From: Blakeslea trispora | Lineage: Eukaryota > Mucoromycota > Mucoromycetes > Mucorales > Choanephoraceae | NCBI GenBank assembly: GCA_025331445.1 | Contig: JAIWNE010000155.1 | Coordinates: forward strand, 1-63,113 | DNA: 63,113 bases | Direction of reading: 5' to 3' | Shown here: positions 11,771-21,128 of the stretch, in pieces | Numbering within the stretch: position 1 is the first letter of the stretch | Layout of the letters: every line of letters begins with the position of its first letter | The notes under the pieces: model-generated | What the model was told of the DNA's origin: nothing | What the model saw: only the letters and a program-made list of their open reading frames with translations | Database searches by the model: none | Program-made: the position numbers and the translations under genes

Positions 11771-13027
11771 TTTATTTCGGAAGGTATCCAATAAACTACT
11801 ACATTTTTACCTTCAAAGTCTAGATAGGCAGTCTTGATCTCCCCAGGTTCTCTTAACTCACATAGGTATTGAATCTGTTGCTCTGTTGTGGTCACTAGCT
11901 GTCCTGAACGAAGGTGTCTTTCTCTATTCTCATGACTAAAAACACAACAGGGTACAACAGCAAATGCCTTTCCTGCCTTGAGTGCAGTTTCTACAATAGG
12001 CACTGTAGCCTGATCTGCATGTAGACCAACAAACAGAGACACCTTGGAAAGTAACTCATGATGCTGGTCTAGGAATGCATCGTTTAGATAGGTATGTAAA
12101 TAATCAGGCGTTGTTGTATGTGGCCACTGGTTCATATCGATCTGGATATCTTTTCTTTTCCAATCTGGCTGAGTCAAGTCACCTATCTCAAATCGATAGA
12201 GCAATCTACGCAAGCGTGTATACCAATAACTGGGTCTTTTGCGTTCATTAGGCTCGACCACAACAGAGGGAATGCCAAATCCTCTACTGAGAAACATGGC
12301 TAATTCACCTTTACCTCCAGCAACATCCAGAACAATACCTTTGTGGATAAGGTCACCAAACGTGCTATGTATCCACTCAGCAAACACAATGGCACGCACA
12401 CTGTGAGGCTTTTTGTCGTCATGTGGGTCATTCGGATCACGGTTGACTTCTTTTCGAACTTGAAGTTTCTAGACAGTTCAAGTAAATAACATACATATAT
12501 ATATCATTGAGCGAGTAGTATACCTGATTGAGCCAAAGGGATCTTGAGACATCAAAGGCTGCCCCTGTAGGATGCTGAAATAGACAATCCTCTCCATGAA
12601 TACACTTGTTTTTATTGATCCAATATTTACAGACCAGCTGGCTTTTTTGGATTCGAGTGCCATCAGTTGAACGGATATGTTTTGGAGGATCGTTCGATCC
12701 AAGTGCACGATCTTGGATAAAGGCTTGTCTAGCTGTGTAGGGTTCGATGACTTGTACGGTCTGATCGCTTTGCCAGACAGGAAATGCCTTTTTGAGTCGC
12801 TCGGAAGGATCGAGAGGCAGACCTACTTGGATGCTGACTGTTTGACCTGGTCTACAAGCTCGAAAAGCTTCTTGAAACTGATAGTCATCTAGACTATTGT
12901 CATCGGTCCGAAAAATAACTTGTGATTTGAGTCCTGTTGAGTCTTGAATGTCCACAAAAAAGATTGATTTTGTAAGTTTTCTTCGGTGACGGATCTGTCC
13001 ATTAAGTGTCTGTTCAATCGTAATCAT
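11767..13027 (-). CDS. OB-fold / CCCH zinc-finger / SAM-dependent methyltransferase fusion
   Basis: Two exons (13027-12524 and 12468-11767; 55-base intron) give 401 residues. Residues about 1-100 look like the OB-fold anticodon-binding domain of class II aminoacyl-tRNA synthetases ('GQIRHRRKLTKSIFFVDIQDSTG', 'VQVIEPYTARQ' in parts). Residues 133-152 are a CCCH finger (C-x8-C-x5-C-x3-H). From about 190, 'KPHSVRAIVFAEWI' and SAM motif I 'VLDVAGGKGE' start a Rossmann methyltransferase with a 'VVPCCVF' motif near the active site and a C-terminal 'LDFEGKNVVVYW' strand. OB-fold plus finger suggests an RNA, possibly tRNA, substrate; that is inference. I know similar fungal proteins but not a tested function. 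The 3' end overlaps the convergent MoCF gene by four bases. Confidence 0.8.
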
Positions 13028-13123
13028 AAGAAAAAAAAAAAAAAAAAGAGCGCAATTTCAAGATATGAAGCTACACACACGCATTTCAAATTAACTTTTC
13101 CTTTTTTTTTCTTTCAAGTTGTT
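13028..13123. promoter_or_regulatory. 96-bp divergent promoter with A tract
   Basis: Only 96 bases lie between the start codons of the methyltransferase gene (minus) and the F-box gene (plus). The interval contains an A tract of about 18 bases near 13030 and a T/C-rich run immediately before the F-box ATG. Poly(dA:dT) tracts of this length exclude nucleosomes, so one nucleosome-free region probably serves both genes. Confidence 0.55.
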
Positions 13124-14998
13124 ATGAATAGATTACCGCCCGAGATATTGTTTCCTATATTTGAATCATTCAGTATTCAAGATAAAATTCAATGCAGTCT
13201 AGTATCAAAACAATGGCATCACTGGTTAAATGAGAACAAGCTTATTTACAAAACAATTGTCATTGTCGATAATGCAGACAAGTTTAAACAAGCACTCTTG
13301 TTCTTTCAAACACACCAAGCATTTTCAAGTCATGTAGCTGAACTCGAGCTGATAGAATGCGAAATAGCCTCCAGTACATTTCTACAGTTACCCAAGATTT
13401 TTCCTTTTGTTCGTAAACTGCGTTTTGTGCAGGACGAGCAATTTGGTTATGAATTTTCCAAATTGAACAAAAATCTCGATCAAGCTAATTTTCAAAGTCA
13501 AGTTCAGACTTGGCAACACTTGCGTTTTATCGAGGAACAAAACTTGTGCTTCTTTCCCTTTACACTCGCACTCTTGACTTCATCCCTGAAACAGCCACAA
13601 TTGACTCATATCACACTCAACTATCATTCTCTATCTGCACCATACCACCATCCTTATTGGGGCTCTATCCTGACCCATCAAAAGCAGATACTCATCGATA
13701 GTCTACAGAACGCTACTCATTTGCGTGAACTTTCCTTGTATCACCTTCAACTCTCTATAGAAGATATCGAAAACATCCATACGTATGCCCCATTACTACA
13801 ATCGCTCAAGCTCAACAATGTCAAGCTAAAGTGCCATCATACCAATACAGTCAACAGAACACAAGATGGCCATTCGCATCAAGAGATGTATAGGCATCTA
13901 TCCGAGTCTATCAAGAGTACTGTGACACAGACAAGAGAAATAGACACTTTTTATCTCAGGTCATCCACTTCACATGGGCCACGTTTTATGCAGAACCAGA
14001 TGGTGGCTTATGCTTGGCTAGAATACCTTCGCTATAAATACAAAAGCATCCTACACCTTACGCTTGTCTATAACAACTTGCATTCCATGGTCCTTCAAGA
14101 GCAAGATGCTGCTCAGCTGGAATCCTCTATCCTGAGCATACTCTCGCACTCTCAAAAGCTCTTGTCCTATGATGTCATGTTTTGTTTGTTTTCGAACGCG
14201 ATTGCTACTTGTTTGGATATCAGCACAATTCAGCTAGTCTCACTCACGCTCTATACGCGTCACGATGACCTTTTGTTAGAAAAGCAGTTGCTTACTTTGG
14301 CACAATCCAGCCAGAGTCAATGGATTCGATCGCTTCGATTAGTGCTGAATGAAGCAGGTCTCTATCCATGGGCCACCAGTGCGTCAACACAACACTTGGC
14401 TCATTTGCAAAGTTTGTTGCAGTTGAGACAGATCGAAATTGAGTCACCTGTCGCTGTCAATATAAGCATCCTCTTTCAGTTGGTACGGTATGCTCCACAA
14501 GTAGAACGTCTGATTTTACCTACTTTGGAGGTAAATCGTGCTCTTGATGCCTATCATCTGTCTGTTTCACTCTTACAGCCTTCAGTAAACACCCTTCAGC
14601 TCAGACATCTCTCTATCAAGGAATGCTCTGTACTAGATGTTGCAGAGGCCAGTCTTGTCAATCAGCTCTTTGAACTTGTTCTTTCCCAAGCTTGTCAACT
14701 AGAAACGTTTTATTTTAAGCTGGCCTCAGATAGTTTCACTCGTCCTCCTGAAGACCCACTTTCTCTCTGCTCATTAAAGTTTGATTTTAGTGCAAGTGAT
14801 CGATTGAGGGAAGTTGAGATCAAGACAGAGCACAAGTATCTGTACAATATCATTCGAGATGGTCACTCTGAGTATTTTGTGTTTAATCGTCGAGAAAGGT
14901 GTTTTTCAAGCATACCAAAAGTGCACCCTACCAAGTATCATACTACACTTATGATTGGGCCAACTTCATTTCCTCGCATCAACAGTCTATTATTTTAA
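13124..14998 (+). CDS. F-box protein with leucine-rich C-terminal region
   Basis: A single exon of 624 residues. I chose ATG 13124 because it begins MNRLPPEILFPIF, the canonical start of an F-box. The frame is open further upstream, but only through the A-run promoter. Residues about 1-45 are the F-box ('LPPEI', 'CSLVSKQWHHWL'), which would bind Skp1 in an SCF ubiquitin ligase. The rest is a long series of irregular leucine-rich segments ('LRELSLYHLQL', 'LQSLKLNNVKL', 'LRHLSIKEC'), as in the many expanded F-box/LRR proteins of Mucoromycota, and is the likely substrate-recognition part. The substrate is unknown. It is intronless, unlike most of its neighbours. Confidence 0.85.
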   Translation: MNRLPPEILFPIFESFSIQDKIQCSLVSKQWHHWLNENKLIYKTIVIVDNADKFKQALLFFQTHQAFSSHVAELELIECEIASSTFLQLPKIFPFVRKLRFVQDEQFGYEFSKLNKNLDQANFQSQVQTWQHLRFIEEQNLCFFPFTLALLTSSLKQPQLTHITLNYHSLSAPYHHPYWGSILTHQKQILIDSLQNATHLRELSLYHLQLSIEDIENIHTYAPLLQSLKLNNVKLKCHHTNTVNRTQDGHSHQEMYRHLSESIKSTVTQTREIDTFYLRSSTSHGPRFMQNQMVAYAWLEYLRYKYKSILHLTLVYNNLHSMVLQEQDAAQLESSILSILSHSQKLLSYDVMFCLFSNAIATCLDISTIQLVSLTLYTRHDDLLLEKQLLTLAQSSQSQWIRSLRLVLNEAGLYPWATSASTQHLAHLQSLLQLRQIEIESPVAVNISILFQLVRYAPQVERLILPTLEVNRALDAYHLSVSLLQPSVNTLQLRHLSIKECSVLDVAEASLVNQLFELVLSQACQLETFYFKLASDSFTRPPEDPLSLCSLKFDFSASDRLREVEIKTEHKYLYNIIRDGHSEYFVFNRRERCFSSIPKVHPTKYHTTLMIGPTSFPRINSLLF

Positions 14999-15507
14999 AA
15001 TTCGTTCTGACGTTACACCGCATGGTATCAACCCTAAATTAAATCATTTTCAAGCACACGTTGAACGCCTCATTTTTTACATATAAAAAAATCACGAGAG
15101 AAATAATAAAAATATCGTAATTTTTCATATGCCAAGAAACTTATAGTCTCCTTAAAATTCATATCCTTTTTTATGATGGAAGAAAAAGAGGAATTTCTAT
15201 GGTGTTACAACTGTGTAAACAAGTTTCCCCCCACATCAGAAAATAAAATGTTACAGAAATAAGTAACAATTTAGAGTTCAAGATTACGCACCATTCTTTG
15301 CCCATTTTCAGAAAATGTTATTAGAAATCTCTTTTTTTTTTTCTTTGTGAATATAGATTACAATAGGAGAAGAAACATAAACAATGACACATATAACATA
15401 ATACATAGTGAGAAAATACATAAAAAAGAAAAGTGATAGTATACATAGGAGAATTCAATGTGTGATATAAGATGATCCAGTCATTTTCTATCGCAATAGT
15501 GTTGAGA
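14999..15507. other. Intergenic between convergent genes
   Basis: The 3' flanks of the F-box gene (plus) and the HSF gene (minus). AT-rich, with AATAAA at 15241-15247 and TTTATTT-like elements that may serve as polyadenylation signals. No gene seen. Confidence 0.5.
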
Positions 15508-16722
15508 TTAGCGATGAGACAATGGATCAAGCGATGTCATGTATGAGTTGAAATGGGTAGAATGATGTGCATGGCGTGGTGTATGAGGAGAATTGGCTGA
15601 ATAAAGTGAGCTTGTGTTATCGAGTTCATCGTCAGACACAAGCATACTTGGACTAGGGCTTGGAGGCAGTTGGTTACCATGGGGACCCAATGAGTTACCA
15701 TGATGGATTGGATGACAGCGTAATTCTTGTGTCTGAACAGTGAGTGGTGCTCGAGAGACACCAAACATGTCATCTAAAAGATGGTTGCTTGTACTGGGTG
15801 CTTCATGTGATGTCACAAAGATAGAAGGTGGCTTCTCTTGAGCTCGATTGTCTGAAAGGCCATCAAGACCTTGACTGAATTCAGTGGGCAATTGTCCTAA
15901 CAGGCTAATCAATAGCGTGTTCTGTTTTCTCATGTGTCTGGGGCTTACCTCCATTCTGTCGCATAATATAGTTCATCATGGATTTCATCAGTTGAGATTG
16001 ACTTTCTTGCTTTTGTTTGGTGACTTCAAGTTCTTTAATGACCTGAGAGAAATTCTCATACAAATGTTGGATTTGTTGAATCATTTCAGATTGCGAATTC
16101 TGTAAGAGAGACACGTGATGTTGAAGGTCGCCTGTGTCTCTTCTCACTCCATCAGGTTCCATTGATTTACGCTTGATGTCGTCTAGAAGATCAGGTCTGT
16201 TTCTTAGGAATTTTGGGTGCGAGAATTCCCAGATCTGATTCTCTGCTAGTGTACGATGACCTCTTGGTGATTTATTGACCTTATGAAAACCATACCTGTT
16301 TCATGGGTATGAATAAGTCATATCGTATGTTCTCAAATTCACTTCTTACATGTTTAGTTGTCTGACAAAGCTACTAAAGTTATTGTGTTTGAAATGCTTT
16401 GGTAACACATCCCGAGAAAATTCCATAATGTTACAGACAATAAAAGAGGATCCAGCATAGGCCCAAGAAATCAAATGTTGATAGTAACTATCCATGACCA
16501 TACTGAATATAATGGTTAGAGCATTAGATCAAGCATGGAATTCTTATTCCCTTACTTGTATAGTTTATGTACAAATGTGTTTGTATGTGCTGGTCTCTGT
16601 GTTGTATTGGGTGGTGGAGGTGGTAATGGACTGTTGACGGTGGTTACTTGGCTATTGAATAACTGAGTAGGTGTTGGTAAAGAAGAAGAAGGAAAGTCAG
16701 AAGAAGTAGATCTACGATGCAT
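15508..16722 (-). CDS. Heat-shock-factor-type transcription factor
   Basis: Four exons (16722-16556, 16502-16350, 16295-15949, 15896-15508) with introns of 52-54 bases give 351 residues. A Ser/Pro-rich N-terminus precedes the HSF DNA-binding domain from about residue 50 to 150: 'FVHKLYN', 'SFIVCNIMEFSRDVLPKHF', 'SSFVRQLNMYGFHKV' with the recognition helix, and 'WEFSHPKFLRNRPDLL'. A coiled-coil segment rich in Gln, Leu and Met (about 170-220) fits the HR-A/B trimerisation region. The C-terminal third is Ser/Pro/His-rich and unstructured. It would bind heat-shock or Sfl1-type elements in promoters. At 351 residues it is short for a canonical Hsf1, so it may be one of several HSF-family paralogues. 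Confidence 0.9.
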
Positions 16723-17024
16723 TGTGTTGAATAAAAGAGAAACCTATGCAAAAATATAAAAATATAAAAAAGTATGCTTTAAAGCGTTTAAGCGATGTCT
16801 TTTATTTCAAACACCGCAATAGAAGCTTAAGAAGGGTGTCAATAAAAATAAACAAGGACAACTCCCTTTTTTCCAAGTTAATCCAGACCAATAATTAACT
16901 GAACGTGGTATCAGCTTTTTTATTATTTTCTGACACTCAAAATAATTAGAAAATTCTGACTGCTGTTTTAGGTAATTCACTCAATCATGCAAAAAAAAAG
17001 TCATTGTCACGTATATTTTTATGC
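16723..17024. other. Upstream region of HSF gene / 3' flank of DUG3 gene
   Basis: About 300 bases of AT-rich DNA. Near 16795-16835 there is TTTCAA...AAGCTTAAGAAG. I see no perfect three-unit nGAAn heat-shock element, so autoregulation cannot be claimed. Confidence 0.4.
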
Positions 17025-18344
17025 TTATGAACACTCTAGTGAAATACTCTTTTTATAGGATTGAGCCTTAGGCTCTGGTATGATGGCCACATCCTCATTG
17101 TTCAGTTTGATCTCAATCCCTCTTTCTGGTGTATAATACTTGTCTTTGATTGGCTGGAGCAAGACATTCATCTTGGGTGTGACGACCAGAATGTTGTTTG
17201 TTGGAATCGTAAGCCAATCTGCCTTTTCAAACGTAAGGGGTTCTATCGATAGTTGTGAATATCAGATCTCTCTCTCTCGTTAGCACAATTGTATTACCAC
17301 TAGCAACCACCACAATATCTTCTCTTCGATCAGCCTTCACCATACGATAATGACCTGGACGATAACATTCAAATCGTGTACCTGAAGAGAAATAGAGTGA
17401 GGCAGCTTCTTCTGTCCTGCTACTGATATAACGAATACAGACAACAGTCTCACCATCTGTGACTGCAAAATTAAGCAAAGAAGGCTAATAGACAGAAATC
17501 AGATAAGCAAAATCATATAGTATTGGATGTTTTTTTACTTCTGTGATCTGATGTTCATCTGCCCAAGCATTCAACTGTGCCACTGTCTTGAGCATGGCTT
17601 GCTTTAGTTCTTGATGTTCAAATGCATTGGCTTTGGGATTAGAGAGCTAGTATGGATAATATGAGAAATCATGAAATACAAGCCAAATAGCTTACTTTAC
17701 AAAGCTCAAAAAGAGAGCAAAGGCCCATTCTGAGTCTGTATTGCCCTCGACAAACAAAAAGAGTTCTTCTGGCAAGACACTCTGTAGTTTACGCTTGATT
17801 TTATCAAATTCAGCTATACCACCATTATGCATCCACATAAGACGACCATAACTATAGAGAGTGAGTTGGGTGATGGTTGCTGGATCGATAGACTTACGAC
17901 CAAGGATGACAGTTGGTTTCAGAGACTGAGCCTGATGTACTGGCACGTACATGAGCAAACACAAGTGGACTTCTGATCTTCTCGGCCAATCGCACCAAAT
18001 TAATATTACTCCAAGCAGGTGTGACTGAAGTAAAGATGCAGGGTGTAATGACCTCTTGATCATCTTGAGGATCTTTATCGTACCAGCCTATACCGAACCC
18101 ATCACCTAATCACTTGTTTTTTTTTTAGTTGACAGTGTTGATGTCGTTATACAATTACCATTCAATGGTCTACGTGTGTCTAGTCGTAATTTGGAATCAA
18201 ACGCTTGGTTGACAATAGAATGTTTTGGGCGAGTCACAAGCTAGACAAGTTGTTTGTTAGTATCCACTTTAAACGTCTTCTTGAGAGCATTACATGAGCA
18301 AGTAGAATAGGCTGTTTACCCTTATATAACAAGAAACGACACAT
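17025..18344 (-). CDS. DUG3: Class II glutamine amidotransferase, DUG3-like
   Basis: Seven exons on the minus strand: 18344-18294, 18240-18159, 18105-17898, 17851-17701, 17646-17539, 17484-17298 and 17242-17025. Phases close throughout and give 334 residues. Met1 is followed by Cys2, the N-terminal nucleophile of Ntn amidotransferases (MCRFLLYKGK). Family motifs follow in order: 'RPKHSIVNQ', 'NGDGFGIGWYD', 'LVFAHVRAST', 'NCHPWSYGRLMWMHNGGI', 'EGNTDSEWAFALF', 'VASEPLTFEK'. In yeast, Dug3 works with Dug2 as the cytosolic glutathione-degrading gamma-glutamyl amidotransferase. The last intron (17243-17297) is easy to miss: reading through it gives a false early stop. Without it the diagnostic 'ASEPLTFE' is lost. 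Confidence 0.9.
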
Positions 18345-18703
18345 CGTCAAGATATAAAATAATTAAAAAAAAAAAGTTTTGAAAAAAAAAAGTCTATTTA
18401 CGTTTCATTTTAGCCATCTGATTGGCTGAAACGGAAATGCTGTCATTTTGATTCGATGTGCATGATCCATCCAAAGCGAGAATTGCCTAAAAAAGGGGGG
18501 GAGAGAAACTGTTTGAGTTTCAAAATCATCTCAAGCTGTAATATCTCGGGATCAAAAATAAAGTAAGCATACACTGAGCCAATGATAAGTAAAATAAGAA
18601 GAAATACGGAGAGGGGAGGGAAATCTTGAGAGTAACCGGAATCATGCTAAAATTGGAATTTTCATGTAAATCCAATTTTTCAATTTTTTTAAGCAATACT
18701 ATC
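18345..18703. promoter_or_regulatory. Divergent promoter region between DUG3 and TRS65
   Basis: 359 bases between two divergent starts, with A-rich tracts near 18366 and 18382. There is a CATTTTAGCCATCTGATTGGCTG segment, whose GATTGG/CCAATC box near 18420 resembles a CCAAT (HAP) site. There is also a G run at about 18495. No coding sequence. Confidence 0.45.
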
Positions 18704-21032
18704 ATGACTTCCATATCAACCGAGTTGTTTTTCAATGAGGCTGAATTTCGCATCATCATTCCTAATCAACCTGTACCAGACAATGAACGTGTAGATCCCC
18801 TTGATATTGTCCAAGCTAAACCGCGCGACTTTGCTTTTTATGGTAATGCAACTATCGCAATATGAAATAGAATGACTTATGTTTTTTTTAGATGAACATT
18901 TACAAGTCTATCTACTGGCTCGCGTCCCTCAACAGATTGCAGGTTCAGGAGAAGAAGTAGAAGAGGCCGTCAATAACTTTTATAACCAACTTGAAGTCAC
19001 GGTCGATGCCACCTTTCTCGATACAACCATCAACCGATCTTCTTCTACCAACACACCCATCTCAACACCCAACGGGGCTGCCTCACCCAAGACAAACAAT
19101 TTCAATCAGAGGCGTCTCAATGAAGTAACCACTCCCTTTTTCACTCAGGCCTATAATCGTAACAGCAAGAATACAGAATCTATGCTATTTAGTTATGAAG
19201 ATGGATTTTGTTGCCTTTACCCTATGGTAGTACCTATTGGTAAGTTGAAAACAAATAAAAAAGAGCTTGGCTGATGAGGGTTTTGAATCTAGTCTACACA
19301 AAGACGAAATCAGCTCATCCTATCTTGTCTATCAATTCCAATGTTCAATATCGACCTCTGCCAATGCGAAGATCCAATATACAGGCAGATCAATCTACAC
19401 TAGATGAATCAGAATATGATATTGACTTGTTTGAGACAATCAATCTATTAAGTGGATTAGCTGAAGGTAGTGTCCACAATGGAACAAATCGCTTGTGTAT
19501 TCAATTTTCTTTAGATCCTTTGTTTTCAGAGACAGAACGACCTCTTCAGAGATTTGTGATGGAAACACATTCGAGGCAACCTACAGGCTCATCTTCTTCA
19601 TTGACAACAGGATCCAATCTCAACAAGACGTCTTCACAACTCTCCATGAAGCGAAGTGTTCGAGAAAACCTGGCGATTCGATCCGGTCTGGTTGTGAAGA
19701 TGAGGACAACCAATGCCTCTGTGGCCGAGAAGATGGTGATGATGTCGATTGAGCTAGAGAATCCTACTGATGTAGGTTGTGAATTTCTAGTGGATCGTGT
19801 GGAAGTACAGGTATCGAATGCAGTTGTCTCAACAGCCTTTCAACCGTCCAGTCAGACCGAGTTCCCTGTCCATCTAAATCGTTCAGATCTGATTGTGTTT
19901 GTCTATGATGTGACTCTTTTGGATGATGGATCCATCAAACCACCTTCTACACAACAACGCTTACTTTCACGTCGTGCTCAACAACAACAGCAACAACAGC
20001 AACAACAACAACAACAAGGTGAAGATAAACTACAACCTCAACGCGTCTCTATTCAGGTATTTGGTTCGCCTGTCATTGATGGCAAAAAGGCTTTACCGAT
20101 GCGTTCCAAATGGAACACCATGTTGGATGTATCCAGTATACGACAACAAAAGCGAGAAGAAACAGTCTTGCCTGCTCCCTTTTTTGAAAAACTCAATAGT
20201 CCTTCTTTATCTGCTTCCATGGCTCGATCCCAATCAGCACAGAACAACAGCATGAATTCGCCCGGAACACGATCGATCGTCGGTAGTCCCGGTGGACCCA
20301 ATCATCCCATGAGTCCCTCTCCTGAAGGTGTTTTTGGTTTGCGTAAACAGAATTCAATGATGGCCCATCCTCCACGAGAAGTGATGGCCAGAAGAGGGGT
20401 AGGTACGATCGGTATCCAGACGGCTCCCAACGGAACCATGAGTCCTGTGGAAAGAGAGATAGCTGATGGCATTGTGGTTTCCTTTACTGTACCTGATGCC
20501 ATACAGGTAGGCAAGACATTTCCCTTGCATATCTTTATCGTCAATCGATCCAAACACACCCGACGATTCCAAGTGATGATACCCAACCGAAAGAGACACC
20601 CAACCGATCTTTATGGTGCCTCCACCAAATCTGCTTTACCACCTTTACCCTTGGAACAAGTGCCTATTGAACCTTATATGGATGAGTCAGGTATGTTCTT
20701 TGATGATTGCTCACTTTTTTTTAATTCATTCTATTTTTTTAGAATTTTTGAAACAATATTTCGAGAATGAAACTCATGAAGCAGACATTATATGTTTGGA
20801 AAACAATGTGCGATTAAGGTAAAGAAAAATAGAGACAGAAGGGAGGAGGGGATGTTGATTCTTGTTGTTTTTTGATAGTCCACTGGGTCCTTCTACTTCT
20901 CAAAGTGTGGATATTCAATTCATTGCCGTCAAGGAAAAGTTACATACAATCGATCTTGTTCAACTGGTTGATTTAGATACAGGTTTCGTAACCAATCTTA
21001 GACATGTTCTCGAAGTCTATTTAGATAAATAA
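18704..21032 (+). CDS. TRS65: TRAPP II trafficking complex subunit Trs65-like
   Basis: Five exons (18704-18842, 18892-19239, 19293-20690, 20743-20818, 20879-21032) give 704 residues with exact phases. The N-terminus (MTSISTELFFNEAEF) and middle part contain beta-rich segments broken by long Ser/Asn/Pro-rich linkers and a poly-Gln run of 13 or more residues (19980-20018). The last 70 residues ('ICLENNVRLSPLGPSTSQSVDIQFIAVKEKLHTIDLVQLVD' in parts) match the conserved C-terminal Ig-like domain of fungal Trs65. That domain contacts Arf and joins TRAPP II monomers at the late Golgi. Identification rests mainly on this C-terminus. The exon 2/3 acceptor at 19291-19292 was chosen over a nearer AG because it keeps frame and has a CTGAT branch site. 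Confidence 0.75.
19980..20018 (+). repeat. CAA/CAG microsatellite encoding poly-Gln
   Basis: An in-frame run of CAA and CAG codons inside exon 3 of the TRS65 gene, between two disordered linkers. The codon mixture, not pure CAG, would slow slippage. Confidence 0.9.
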
Positions 21033-21128
21033 AATATTTAAACACCAGCAAGGTTAGGCTGCATAATTTCCTTTCTCCTTTTTTTTTTCTCTTGGGTTTA
21101 AAAAAAAAAAGGAAGAAAAAGAAAGAGC

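Noticed and set aside
17225..17300. Apparent frameshift near the C-terminus of the DUG3-like gene
   Set aside because: A 55-base GT-AG intron (17243-17297) restores 'VASEPLTFEK' exactly, so the gene is intact.
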